A stretch of DNA of 60,339 nucleotides from Candidatus Chloroheliaceae bacterium. Lineage in GTDB: Bacteria > Chloroflexota > Chloroflexia > Chloroheliales > Chloroheliaceae. Of the stretch, positions 18,186 to 26,831 are shown piece by piece (the stretch's first letter is position 1; each line of letters opens with the position of its first letter). Both the position numbers and the translations under genes were made by a program. Where the stretch lies: positions 1 to 60,339 of the forward strand of contig JACAUC010000007.1 of NCBI GenBank assembly GCA_013390945.1, given 5' to 3'. The notes beneath the pieces were generated by a model, which did no database searches, was not told where the DNA came from, and saw only the letters and a program-made list of their open reading frames with translations.

Positions 18186-20399
18186 TCACTTTAGTTTCAT
18201 ACTCAGGCTAACGCGCCCGCGCTTAGCATCTATTCCTAGAACCCGCACGTCAATTACGTCACCTACGCTAACCACTTCAAAGGGGTGTTTTATGTAGCGT
18301 TCGCTCATCTCCGTAATATGTACCAAGCCATCCTGCTTCACCCCAATATCCACAAAGGCTCCAAAATCTACCACGTTACGTACTGTGCCTTTCAGCAGCA
18401 TATTGGGGGTTAAATCCTCTAGCTTTAGCACATCTTGGCGCAAAAGCGGTTTGGGCAACTCCTCGCGGGGGTCACGGCCCGGCTTCTCAAGGTTATCGAG
18501 AATATCACGCAGCGTTGGACTACCTAAGCCAAGCTGCTGAGCTACTTCGTGGAGCTTGCGTTCGTCCCGAATGGTGGCACTACGGAACTCCTTAATTAGG
18601 GCAGGGCTAGGTAGACGCTTACTGCTAATCCCCCCCACCAATTCGAGTAGTTTAGTAGCGGCGGGATAGCTTTCTGGATGGATAAAGGTATTGTCGAGGG
18701 GATTAGTTCCACCCGGTATTTTAAGGAAGCCTGCCGCTTGTTCAAAGGCTTTAGGGCCAAGCCCCGGCACTTTGCGTAGTTCGGCCCGACTCTTGAAGGG
18801 GCCATTGCTTTCGCGGTAGACTAAGACGGCTTCGGCTACCTTTTTGTTAATTCCAGACACATATTTTAGAAGTGCGCCGGAAGCGGTGTTCAAATCTACC
18901 CCCACATAGTTAACGCAAGATTCCACCACGCCATCCAGTGCTTCGGAGAGACCTTTTTGGTCAACGTCGTGCTGGTAGAGGCCCACGCCAATGCTTTTAG
19001 GGTCAATTTTAACCAGTTCGGCTAGGGGGTCTTGGAGTCGCCGGGCTATCGAAATAGTGCCACGTTGAGTAGCGTCCAAGTCGGGAAATTCCTGCCGGGC
19101 CAATTCGCTGGCACTGTAAACGGAAGCACCCGCCTCACTGACGATGACATAGGCTGGTTTAGGAGCCGGAGCCTCCCCAATTACCTCGGCCACCAGTGCC
19201 TCGGTTTCACGGCTGGCCGTACCGTTGCCTATCGCCAGCACCTCTACTTTGTAGCGGCGGATTAGCTCAAGCAAGGTTCTTTTAGCCCCGGCCCAATCCC
19301 GCTTTGGCTCGTGAGGATAGATATTGAGGCTAGTGATGGGCTTGCCCGTAGGGTCAACAAGGGCCACCTTACAACCAGTCCGAAAACCAGGGTCAAGACC
19401 CAGCACCACTTTACCCTGAAGGGGCGGTTGCAGCAGCAATTGGCGCACGTTGGTGGCAAATAGCCGGATCGCATGAGCGTCGGCCTCTTCGGTCAGGGCG
19501 GCTCGTACCTCATTAACCACCGAGGGCAGGATTAACCGCTTTAGGCTATCGGCAATCGCACTTTGAAGCTCCTCCCGAAAGATAGAGCGGGCATCGTTCA
19601 GGTTAAGTTGCTCGGCACTCTTGGTAACAAGCTGTTCGGCTAAATCTGGTGGCAGAGCCACGCCCACCGAAAGGAGACCCTCCTTCTCACCCCGGTTCAG
19701 AGCCAGCAGACGATGGGGCGGCACTTTGGTCAGAGGTTCGCTATAGTCGTGGTACTGCTCATATTTGCCCTCCTCATCTTTAGCCCCTCGCGCTAGGGTA
19801 GCGGTAAAATTGCCCTGACGGTTCAGCAATTGGCGCACCCAACGGCGCAGCTCGGCATTTTCCGAAACCTGTTCGGCTACAATATCTCTTGCTCCGGCTA
19901 AAGCTTCTTCGGCGGTATTGACTCCTTTGGTGGGGTCTATTAATTTAGTGGCATATTCCGTAGGCTTACCACGATAGGTTTTTTGGCTTAGCATCATCTC
20001 CGCTAGGGGTGCTAACCCTTTTTCACGGGCGATAGTAGCACGAGTACGGCGTTTGGGCCGATAGGGTAAGTAGAGGTCTTCCACCTCCTGCAAAGTGGTG
20101 GCCTGCTCTAAGGCGGCCTGCAAGGTGGTGGTAAGCTTACCTTGACTCTCAATTGTGGTTCGCACCGTCGCTTTGCGTTCGGCCAACTGACGGGCATAAG
20201 CTACCTGCTTCTCCAACTGGCGCAACTGCTCCTCGTCCATGCCCCCGGTAACTTCTTTACGATAACGGGCAATAAAGGGAATCGTGGCTCCTTCGTCTAG
20301 TAGCTCGATAGCGCGGTAAGCTGAGTCAGCCTTTAGTTTGAGGGCCGTCGCCGCCTGCTGAATTATTTTCTTCTCGTCTTTATCTTCTTTATCGTTCAT
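18186..20399 (-). CDS. tex: Tex-family RNA-binding transcription accessory protein
   Basis: A 737-residue, near full-length Tex. It has the N-terminal helix-turn-helix region (ATIPFIARYRKEVTGGMDEEQ), a YqgF/RuvC-like domain (VLGLDPGFRTGCKVALVD, NGTASRETE), helix-hairpin-helix motifs (VEAVLVYRESNG-type and ELRKVPGLGPKAFEQAAGFL) and a C-terminal S1 domain (LKGTVRNVVDFGAFVDIGVKQDGLVHI). Tex binds nucleic acid and affects transcription and ribosome function. It is a housekeeping gene that stands alone between accessory regions and shows no disruption. Confidence 0.95.
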   Translation of the reverse strand: MNDKEDKDEKKIIQQAATALKLKADSAYRAIELLDEGATIPFIARYRKEVTGGMDEEQLRQLEKQVAYARQLAERKATVRTTIESQGKLTTTLQAALEQATTLQEVEDLYLPYRPKRRTRATIAREKGLAPLAEMMLSQKTYRGKPTEYATKLIDPTKGVNTAEEALAGARDIVAEQVSENAELRRWVRQLLNRQGNFTATLARGAKDEEGKYEQYHDYSEPLTKVPPHRLLALNRGEKEGLLSVGVALPPDLAEQLVTKSAEQLNLNDARSIFREELQSAIADSLKRLILPSVVNEVRAALTEEADAHAIRLFATNVRQLLLQPPLQGKVVLGLDPGFRTGCKVALVDPTGKPITSLNIYPHEPKRDWAGAKRTLLELIRRYKVEVLAIGNGTASRETEALVAEVIGEAPAPKPAYVIVSEAGASVYSASELARQEFPDLDATQRGTISIARRLQDPLAELVKIDPKSIGVGLYQHDVDQKGLSEALDGVVESCVNYVGVDLNTASGALLKYVSGINKKVAEAVLVYRESNGPFKSRAELRKVPGLGPKAFEQAAGFLKIPGGTNPLDNTFIHPESYPAATKLLELVGGISSKRLPSPALIKEFRSATIRDERKLHEVAQQLGLGSPTLRDILDNLEKPGRDPREELPKPLLRQDVLKLEDLTPNMLLKGTVRNVVDFGAFVDIGVKQDGLVHITEMSERYIKHPFEVVSVGDVIDVRVLGIDAKRGRVSLSMKLK

Positions 20400-20656
20400 C
20401 GCATAAAACCACGCCCTTTCAAGGGCAGCGGATATAAGCGAACCTTGCTCGCGTAAGCGAGTTGATTACTTACTTTCACCTGCACTCCTTAATTGATAGC
20501 CGTAGCCATCATCAGCTTGTAATAACTTGAAGAAACGATTCGGGATACCAGCAAAGCTACCTTTGTCGGTAGTGATTATGAGAATAACCCCATCTATTAT
20601 AGCTTAAACCTATTGAGGGACGACCAGCCGATTTTCTAATCCTGATGCACATCCTG

Positions 20657-21298
20657 CTAGGCTCGTCCGCTATTCCAAAGTTTAGGATTGGCGGTTGAGA
20701 TCAGGGGCAGAACAGCCAACTGATGAAACCACCGATTCATCTGCTCGGCAGAATAAGGCAGATTATTTTCCAACCACCATGTCACTACCGACAAAAGTGA
20801 GCCAGTGAGGAATTGTACGGCCAATTCTAAAGGCATCTCTACTTTTAGCTCCTCTACTTGAGGGTCGTTAAGGTGTTGTCGAAAAAGGCCAGATAAATAA
20901 AGGTAGAGCTTTTGCGTTACTAAGGGATTGCTACGCTTGCCCAACACTGCTTTATAAAGCTGGTGGTAAGTCTCTACGTGTGTGAAAAAGGCCAAGCTTA
21001 CTTTTTCCCTTTTATCCTCTAGGCTATTACCAATAGCCAGTTTCCGGTGCTGTTCTTCAAAGCTAACCCGCACCTTTTCAAGGCCGCTCAATAACAACTG
21101 ATCTTTATCGAGAAAATGAGAGTAGAAAGTAGAACGCCCCACATTGGCGCGGTCAATAATATCCTGCACCGTAATCTCATCGTAGGCTGTAGTCTGGATG
21201 AGGGCCACCAACGCCTCTAATAAAAGATTTTGAGTGCGTTGTACCCGTCGGTCTACTGTTTTAGGTGGTTCCTGCTTAACTTCCATCTTAATTTCCAT
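20657..21298 (-). CDS. TetR-family transcriptional regulator
   Basis: A 213-residue regulator. The N-terminal helix-turn-helix lies at about residues 20-65 (TQNLLLEALVALIQ, ITVQDIIDRANVGRSTFYSHF), typical of TetR. The C-terminal half is a TetR_C-type ligand or dimerisation domain with many aromatic residues. It is divergent from the methyltransferase at 21442, and two palindromes containing GAACA/TGTTC lie in the 143-base gap, so it likely represses itself and the methyltransferase. The ligand is unknown. Confidence 0.88.
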   Translation of the reverse strand: MEIKMEVKQEPPKTVDRRVQRTQNLLLEALVALIQTTAYDEITVQDIIDRANVGRSTFYSHFLDKDQLLLSGLEKVRVSFEEQHRKLAIGNSLEDKREKVSLAFFTHVETYHQLYKAVLGKRSNPLVTQKLYLYLSGLFRQHLNDPQVEELKVEMPLELAVQFLTGSLLSVVTWWLENNLPYSAEQMNRWFHQLAVLPLISTANPKLWNSGRA

Positions 21299-21314
21299 AC
21301 AATATTACCCACTC

Positions 21315-21330
21315 TGTTCAATATCGAACA
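21315..21330. promoter_or_regulatory. Candidate TetR operator 1
   Basis: TGTTCAATATCGAACA has 5-base perfect arms and lies 17 bases from the regulator's start codon. Assignment to the adjacent TetR protein is inferred from position. Confidence 0.5.
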
Positions 21331-21382
21331 AATCCCGTCAAATTGGTTGTTGCTTTACGCTACGAGTTAGATTATAACTTAG

Positions 21383-21399
21383 TTGAACAGATTGTTCAA
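21383..21399. promoter_or_regulatory. Candidate TetR operator 2
   Basis: TTGAACAGATTGTTCAA is a perfect 7-base-arm palindrome around a 3-base centre. It lies 43 bases before the methyltransferase start and shares GAACA and TGTTC half-sites with operator 1, though in reversed arrangement. Confidence 0.55.
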
Positions 21400-21441
21400 T
21401 AACGGTTACGTTGTTCTAAAACAAAATTGAGGAGGTGTAGT

Positions 21442-22101
21442 GTGCATTCTTTTAGCCATAGCCATCAGCACGAAAATGAGACCAACAGCGAGGGCATTCT
21501 CATTCACAATGCTGGCCTATATGATAGTATTTTTGGTCACTTTCTAAATTTCAGTAATGGCCGCATTATTGAACTGGCAGGCATCAAGCCGGGCGATACA
21601 GTACTGGATGTAGGTTCTGGCCCAGGTAGTTTAACCCTAAAAGCCAAAACTATTGCAGGTCAGCGTGGGAAGGTTTACGGGGTGGATGGTTCAAAGGAGA
21701 TGGTAGCATTGGCGCAGCATAAGGCTTCCAAAGCAGGCGCAGCGGTAGATTTTCAGGTCGCATTAGCCCAAGAACTTCCTTTCCCGGATAACACATTCGA
21801 TGTGGTCTTCAGTCGGTTATTTATCCATCACCTACCGGGTGATTTGAAGCTCAGCGGTTTCAAGGAGATCGAAAGGGTACTAAAGCCGGGTGGCTCTTGT
21901 TTGGTGGTAGACTTTGAACCGCCCAAGCTATTAGGAGTGCCGCTCAAGAAATTAGTTTCCAACCCTCATCGCATGACGCAGATAAATGTCAAAGATTTTG
22001 TGCCGATGATGAAAGTGACCAACTATACAGAGCTAGAAACTGGCCCTACGGGTCGCTGGCTATTGTCCTACGTGAAGGGACGAAAAACTAAGCCCCTGTA
22101 A
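21442..22101 (+). CDS. Class I SAM-dependent methyltransferase (UbiE/Methyltransf_11 type)
   Basis: About 219 residues. The SAM-binding loop is VLDVGSGPGSLTLKA, followed by VYGVDGSKEMV, and by FDVVFSRLFIHHLPG where the catalytic pocket closes. The N-terminus is His-rich (HSFSHSHQHENE), which could bind metal. GTG at 21442 is chosen because GAGGAGGTG lies just upstream. Placing the start at the earlier TTG would make the ribosome site coding. It is likely controlled by the divergent TetR regulator. The substrate is unknown. A strong hairpin ends the gene. Confidence 0.82.
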   Translation: MHSFSHSHQHENETNSEGILIHNAGLYDSIFGHFLNFSNGRIIELAGIKPGDTVLDVGSGPGSLTLKAKTIAGQRGKVYGVDGSKEMVALAQHKASKAGAAVDFQVALAQELPFPDNTFDVVFSRLFIHHLPGDLKLSGFKEIERVLKPGGSCLVVDFEPPKLLGVPLKKLVSNPHRMTQINVKDFVPMMKVTNYTELETGPTGRWLLSYVKGRKTKPL

Positions 22102-22112
22102 AAGGGAGGTGG

Positions 22113-22156
22113 TAAACAAAAAGGGAACGTATCTTCTACGTTCCCCTTTTTGTTTA
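22113..22156. terminator. Bidirectional rho-independent terminator
   Basis: Long arms (AACAAAAAGGGAACGTA and its complement with a single-base bulge) carry A-runs on one side and T-runs on the other. It lies between the methyltransferase stop and the convergent gene at 22183, so it can serve both strands. Confidence 0.85.
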
Positions 22157-22182
22157 TGTTTATGCTTCTCCAGAAGACCCGC

Positions 22183-22974
22183 TTAGGAAGCTTTGGTAGC
22201 TGGTTTAGGAGCGGGAGCCGGGGCAGCGGGCTTGGCGGCAGGAGCCGGGGCAGCGGGCTTGGCGGCGGGAGCCGGGGCAGCGGGCTTAGCGGCGGCAGGA
22301 GCGGGGGCAGCGGGCTTAGCGGCGGCAGGAGCGGGAGCAGCTGGTTTTGGTGCTGCGGGAGCCGGGGCCGCTGGTTTCGGTGCTGCAGGAACCGTAGGAG
22401 CGGGCTTGGGTGCGGCGGGAACTGTAGGAGCCGGGGCCGCTGGTGCTGCGGGAGCTACTGGTGCTGCGGGAGCCGCTGGTGCTACGGGAGCTACTGGTGC
22501 GGCGGGAGCCTGAGCCGCTGGCTTAGCGGCGGCAGGAGCCTGAGCCGCTGGAACCACTTTAACTACTGGAACCACTTTAACTACCGGAGCTACCTGTTGT
22601 GCAGGTTGGACGGGCTTTGATACTGGAGCCACTTTATTTTCAGGAGTTGACGTAGCTTCCGGTTCATTGGTAGGCGTGGGTGCTATTATAGGCTCCGCCT
22701 CCGCCGTCGTATCGGAATTAGCATCAGTTCCTGCCCCATTAGCATCGGTAGCTACCGAGCTAATCATCTGACTGGTATCTTGTCCACTCTCCACTGTCTT
22801 AATGGTAGAATTTATTACTACCGTGTGGGCGACTTGTTGACCTACAGAAAAGAAGACTATTGCAAAAATCAGGGTGGATAGGGTAAGTGCTAGGGGACCG
22901 AACAAGGTCGAATTTGGTTTTGTCTTTGTGCGGTTGCGGTTAGAACTTAATCTATCAAAATTATTATTACTCAT
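22183..22974 (-). CDS. Membrane-anchored Pro/Ala-rich protein
   Basis: A 263-residue protein with a short basic N-terminus, one transmembrane helix at about residues 26-50 (LALTLSTLIFAIVFFSVG) and then an extracytoplasmic Thr/Glu/Pro-rich part. From about residue 140 it becomes a simple array of PAAPAP and KPAAPAPA units. It resembles a wall-spanning stalk or spacer. No catalytic domain is seen. AGGAG precedes the ATG. The gene after it has the same architecture, so the two may work as a pair. The low-complexity DNA is prone to length change. Confidence 0.7.
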   Translation of the reverse strand: MSNNNFDRLSSNRNRTKTKPNSTLFGPLALTLSTLIFAIVFFSVGQQVAHTVVINSTIKTVESGQDTSQMISSVATDANGAGTDANSDTTAEAEPIIAPTPTNEPEATSTPENKVAPVSKPVQPAQQVAPVVKVVPVVKVVPAAQAPAAAKPAAQAPAAPVAPVAPAAPAAPVAPAAPAAPAPTVPAAPKPAPTVPAAPKPAAPAPAAPKPAAPAPAAAKPAAPAPAAAKPAAPAPAAKPAAPAPAAKPAAPAPAPKPATKAS

Positions 22975-23138
22975 TTAAGGTCTACTCTCCTAACTATCTT
23001 TATCGTCTCAGTTATTTTGAAAAGGCTTATATTAAGAGAGATTTCCAATTTCGATTAGGCTTCAGACCTGTTCGGAATTAGAAATCTCTCCTACCGTTCT
23101 ACTGTTATTCTGCTGCTTTTTGAGTTGAAAGGATAGTC

Positions 23139-23900
23139 TTAATCCTTGCGTCCCCCAGATTGCTTGCTGCCTTCGGATTGCTTGTTGCTGTTGTTGCTGC
23201 TGCTCTCGGTCTTCTTCTGAGTCTCGGCTGGCTTGTTGCTGCTGTTGCTTTCGGTCTTCTTCTGAGTCTCGGCTGGCTTGCTACCCTCGGAATTCTTCTC
23301 GCTTTCGCTATGCTTGGCTGGTGCTGGCTGAGCTACTGGTGCAGGCTCGTAGACTACTGGCGCAGGCTGAGCTACTGGTGCTGGCTCATAGACTACTGGC
23401 GCAGGTGCTACTACTACTGGTGCAGGCTCGTAGACTACTGGCGCGGGTGCTACTGCTACTGGCGCAGGTACTACTGGCGCGGGTGCTACCGGTGCTGGCT
23501 CGTAGACTACTGGTGCTGGTACTACCACTACTGGCGCGGGTGCTACTGCTACCGGTGCGGGAGTGGGAGTAGGTGCTACGACTGGCTCTGCTACTACCAC
23601 GACTGGCTCGACTACCGGAGCAGGCTGGCTGTAGTCCACTACTAGTTGGGATGCTATCTCCACCGGGGCAGGCTCACTGGTTGGGGCGGCGGCGGCGGCA
23701 GGCTGTTGCACTTTAGGCTGTGTTGCGGCTACTACCGTCTTGACGGCTCCGGGAGTGGCGGTCGCCTTTGTAGTGGAAACCACCTTGGGCTTAGCCGTAG
23801 GAGTAGGGGTATTGATGTTGCTAATACCGACGGAGAAAGCACTCACAAAGACTAGACCTAGAATTAAACCCGTTAGATACTTAGTGATTAAGATTTTCAT
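23139..23900 (-). CDS. Membrane-anchored or secreted Pro/Val-rich protein
   Basis: A 253-residue protein with an N-terminal hydrophobic segment (YLTGLILGLVFVSAF) acting as signal or anchor. A spacer follows, then a repeat region of APAPVVYEP and VAPAPVV units at about 100-195. The tail is charged and Ser/Lys/Gln-rich, with two copies of AETQKKTESSSN-type repeats. It is transcribed just upstream of the Pro/Ala-rich gene at 22183. AAGGAA precedes the ATG. Its role is probably structural, at the envelope; no known domain is recognised. Confidence 0.7.
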   Translation of the reverse strand: MKILITKYLTGLILGLVFVSAFSVGISNINTPTPTAKPKVVSTTKATATPGAVKTVVAATQPKVQQPAAAAAPTSEPAPVEIASQLVVDYSQPAPVVEPVVVVAEPVVAPTPTPAPVAVAPAPVVVVPAPVVYEPAPVAPAPVVPAPVAVAPAPVVYEPAPVVVAPAPVVYEPAPVAQPAPVVYEPAPVAQPAPAKHSESEKNSEGSKPAETQKKTESNSSNKPAETQKKTESSSNNSNKQSEGSKQSGGRKD

Positions 23901-24408
23901 AGTTAAAAAAATTCCTTTTCGTTACGCTTCGTCTAATAACTCACTTGCCTCGTTAATCCTTTTATATATTACAAGCCGAAGATTGGAAGAAAATTGGAAG
24001 AAAGTTTAGACTTTGTGAATTTCCTTAATGCTAACACAATTATTGGAGGTAGTTTTCCACCGAATAGTCATGAAGAGAGCAGACCACCTTTTAAATCGTA
24101 ATGTTGGTAAGTAGATGGGGACAGACTAATGGGACGGTCAACGTAACCTGGGTTGGTTGCCACTGCCCGTAAACTGGTTTTAAAAGGGCGTGGCTTTACG
24201 GGATTAACTGTAAAGGTTATACGAAACCTTTACAAAGCTTATACAAAATATGGACTTCTCTTAAAGGTGAAATGACTTTATAATTAAATTACCGTAAGGT
24301 AAGGAGTCATCGGCTCACTCGCAGGGGCGGATGCCATTTCACCTTGAAAATTTAGTTAAGGAACTGGTTATTCAAGGAGGGATGGCATCCGTCTCTGCCC
24401 GGTGACTC
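23901..24408. other. Intergenic region with inverted repeats
   Basis: Contains a second copy of CTGGTTTTAAAAGGGCGTGG at about 24173-24192, preceded by CGTAACCTGGGTTGGTTGC, itself a dispersed motif. An imperfect inverted repeat (GGCGGATGCCAT and ATGGCATCCGTC arms) spans about 24302-24412 and reaches the stop of the next gene. No gene is supported. Confidence 0.5.
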
Positions 24409-24798
24409 TCAAGAATTACTGGACTGAGGTGGTTTCTCTTCTTCGGGTAATTCGGTCAATTTGGAGGCTCGCCAAGATTTATCTTCGGCAGCTTTGATCT
24501 GTTGTTGCTGGCGAATAGCGCGATTCTTAACTAATTCAGGCGAGGGTGGTGTGACCTCATCAAAGCTTTTGATACGGTAAGCCCGTCCGGTGGTTTCAAG
24601 CCAAGCAACTAAACGGGGTAATTCTTCGATTAGATAATAATAGACCTGACCAATTACCTTGCCAGAGCGCATATAATCCTGAATACGGCTAGGTTGGGGT
24701 AGACCCTGCGCCACCGCTAAGGCCAACCAGTCGTCGGTTTTCCAAGCAGTAACAGAGCAGCGCCGATTATCACCTATATTATTGGTTAATTCGATCAT
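24409..24798 (-). CDS. Hypothetical protein
   Basis: A 129-residue soluble protein I do not recognise. It is compact and charged. A central segment (RIQDYMRSGKVIGQVYYYLIEEL) has hydrophobic spacing compatible with a helix-turn-helix or small alpha/beta fold. The C-terminus is Glu/Lys/Ser-rich and likely disordered. The stop overlaps the right arm of an inverted repeat. It is separated from the tldE gene by 521 bases containing a MITE, so it is not clearly part of the gas-vesicle locus. Confidence 0.6.
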   Translation of the reverse strand: MIELTNNIGDNRRCSVTAWKTDDWLALAVAQGLPQPSRIQDYMRSGKVIGQVYYYLIEELPRLVAWLETTGRAYRIKSFDEVTPPSPELVKNRAIRQQQQIKAAEDKSWRASKLTELPEEEKPPQSSNS

Positions 24799-25010
24799 TG
24801 TAAATCACTAAATCCAAGCTATAAGGCTAAATAACATTAACTGAAAGAGAAGGAACTAAAGATAAGATCGAAATAAATAAGACTTGCCAGAACCTTTATG
24901 TGAAAAACTCTACATTTCAATCCCCTTCAACGAGGCAATAATAAAACTACTACCTAACCCTATTATACCACACTTTTCAATTAATTGATGTAATACCTTC
25001 ATCCTTGGTA

Positions 25011-25157
25011 AGGCTGTTGCAAAGTCTAAGATCTACCCAATCTGGCAAGAGTAGTGGTATGTGAAAATCAACTGGCGGCAACTGGGTCAACTGGTTGTGC
25101 CGTCAGTTGATCTTGACATAACTCCGGTTCTGTCAAATCACGACTTTGCAACAGCCT
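25011..25157. mobile_element. MITE-like element, copy 2 (TA-flanked)
   Basis: Sixteen-base perfect terminal inverted repeats (AGGCTGTTGCAAAGTC and its complement) with TA directly outside both ends. It carries no coding sequence. It is about 100 bases shorter than copy 1 and inverted relative to it, and both subterminal blocks match. The rest of the 24799-25319 gap holds a TATAAT at 24962-24967 (minus strand) that could serve the gene at 24409. It also holds short dispersed motifs (GGGTCAACTGGTTG) and nothing else recognised. Confidence 0.8.
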
Positions 25158-25319
25158 TAGCTGAAATCAACGTAACTTGGGTTCCCTACGGGAGCAAGGT
25201 GCAAACTGGGTCAACTGGTTGTTCGCTTATATCCTCCTAGCTAAAGCTAGGGGATTTACGCGATTATTCGTAAAATTGGTATCGGGGCCGAGCGGCCCGC
25301 CGTTCGGCAAAAGTGGTGA

Positions 25320-26828
25320 CTATTGAGCGGTACTGGCTTGGCACTGAATTAGCATCGCCGGATTATCCTCGCGGGGATCCCAGCCAAAAGTGGTGCGGGG
25401 GTCGTTGAGGTTGTCGAAAAAGTTGCCCGTGAGCGTCGTCTTTACCACGCCCTTAAATTCCCCTTGGCCTATTACCAGACTGCGGGGGGCGCTGACCGAA
25501 TAACGGCCACTTGTGCCATCCTGAGTGTGCATACCCATCAGCACATAAACCAGCAGCCCATGATCCACCTGCCGAATAAGCTCTGGCAAAGACTTCCTCT
25601 GAGATACTGCCTCCGCCATGTGAGATGGCACACTGTGGGAGACGGCTCCGTCCGGCGATGGTTGGTTCGCAATTTCCATATAGACACTACCAGCGGGGGT
25701 TGGAGGCAGACCCATCAAATTAGCATATTTAAGATCCAGAATAGGGGTATTAAGCCGCCCCTTTTCGATTAAGGCCACTCTACCGCCCGGTACACCTTCG
25801 CCCGTTAAGCGTCCGGCACTAAACTCATAGGGCCGCAAACTATCCAGCATCAGGCTAATATCCTCGCGGATCACCGCCTTTTTCGCTAGGAAGTCGCCCT
25901 TCTCGAAAGCGGCCTGACCGTTGACCACCCGGCTACCATACAAATTGCTCAACAAAAAGGTGCTAACGAAAGAGACCGCCACATTGGAGCCTAGCAAGAC
26001 GCTATCTCCCACTGGTGGTTCGGCTGGGTGGTCGGATGGAGAGGCTGTTCCTAGGGCTGGTCGGTCGGCCCTAGATACAAATTGTCCCTCTTGTTTGAAG
26101 AAGGGCAACATCGTTTTTATATCATCCAGCACCACCTCTACCTCACCCTCCGGGCATAAACGGCGTTTGCTGTAACCATTACCATAGAGACTATCGGCAA
26201 AAAAGGAAAAGCTAAAGCCAGTGCTAGAATAGGAGAGATTGAGACCCTTAGAATTGCAGATATAGCTAGTAGTCAGGCTGGCGTTAGTGGAGGCATCTAC
26301 AAAGAGTGCGCCATTGGCCTGTAGTTCGCGCTGGCCTTGGCTTAAAATGCGGTAGAAGAGGGTAGTATCTCCTTCTACCAGAGGTAGAATCGCTTCATCC
26401 AACATTGCCACTTCAGGGTAAATTCCGGGAGCTAGAATGTCGGGGCCATAGAGTTCGGTGAATGAGAGTGCCCTCCACTCCTTGAGGCACTGCTCGAAAT
26501 TCATTACGGTATAGCGATCTAGCGTAGTACTAGTACGTCGGTCATCTTCCCAAATCAGATAGATACCGCCGCCCAAACTATCACGGGCGGTTGGTGGGCC
26601 ATAAACGTCACCCAATTCGTTATCCACAATCGAAAGAGAGAGACTCCGCCCGATGCTAAGAGTAAAACGCCACCCTTTGAGACGTGGCAAACCCGCCCTT
26701 GGCCGTTCGGCTGGCCGTTCGGCTGGCCGTTCGGCTTGGACTAAGAGAGCCAACAATTGATCCACATAGGCGTGGATGCGGTTTTGCTGACGGTTTAAGA
26801 AGTCGGAACTGCTCTTATTGGAAAGCAT
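25320..26828 (-). CDS. tldE: TldE/PmbA-family protein
   Basis: A 502-residue partner of the TldD-like protein encoded three bases upstream. TldD and TldE form a heterodimeric metalloprotease that trims peptides and processes some modified peptides and antitoxins. TldE lacks the metal site and supports the active subunit. The PmbA/TldE pattern is seen in the C-terminal half (SAGRLTGEGVPGGRVALIEKG, GLLVYVLMGMHTQDGTSGRYSVS, GEFKGVVKTTLTGNFFDNL). The N-terminus contains a 12-bp-repeat expansion read as ERPAERPAERPR. It closes the minus-strand series that begins with gvpA. Confidence 0.82.
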   Translation of the reverse strand: MLSNKSSSDFLNRQQNRIHAYVDQLLALLVQAERPAERPAERPRAGLPRLKGWRFTLSIGRSLSLSIVDNELGDVYGPPTARDSLGGGIYLIWEDDRRTSTTLDRYTVMNFEQCLKEWRALSFTELYGPDILAPGIYPEVAMLDEAILPLVEGDTTLFYRILSQGQRELQANGALFVDASTNASLTTSYICNSKGLNLSYSSTGFSFSFFADSLYGNGYSKRRLCPEGEVEVVLDDIKTMLPFFKQEGQFVSRADRPALGTASPSDHPAEPPVGDSVLLGSNVAVSFVSTFLLSNLYGSRVVNGQAAFEKGDFLAKKAVIREDISLMLDSLRPYEFSAGRLTGEGVPGGRVALIEKGRLNTPILDLKYANLMGLPPTPAGSVYMEIANQPSPDGAVSHSVPSHMAEAVSQRKSLPELIRQVDHGLLVYVLMGMHTQDGTSGRYSVSAPRSLVIGQGEFKGVVKTTLTGNFFDNLNDPRTTFGWDPREDNPAMLIQCQASTAQ

Positions 26829-26831
26829 TTT

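Noticed and set aside
22150..22620. Gly/Ser/Arg-rich frame opposite the Pro/Ala-rich gene
   Set aside because: It is the complement of a GC-biased repeat and has no start context. The minus-strand protein has a signal anchor and ribosome site.
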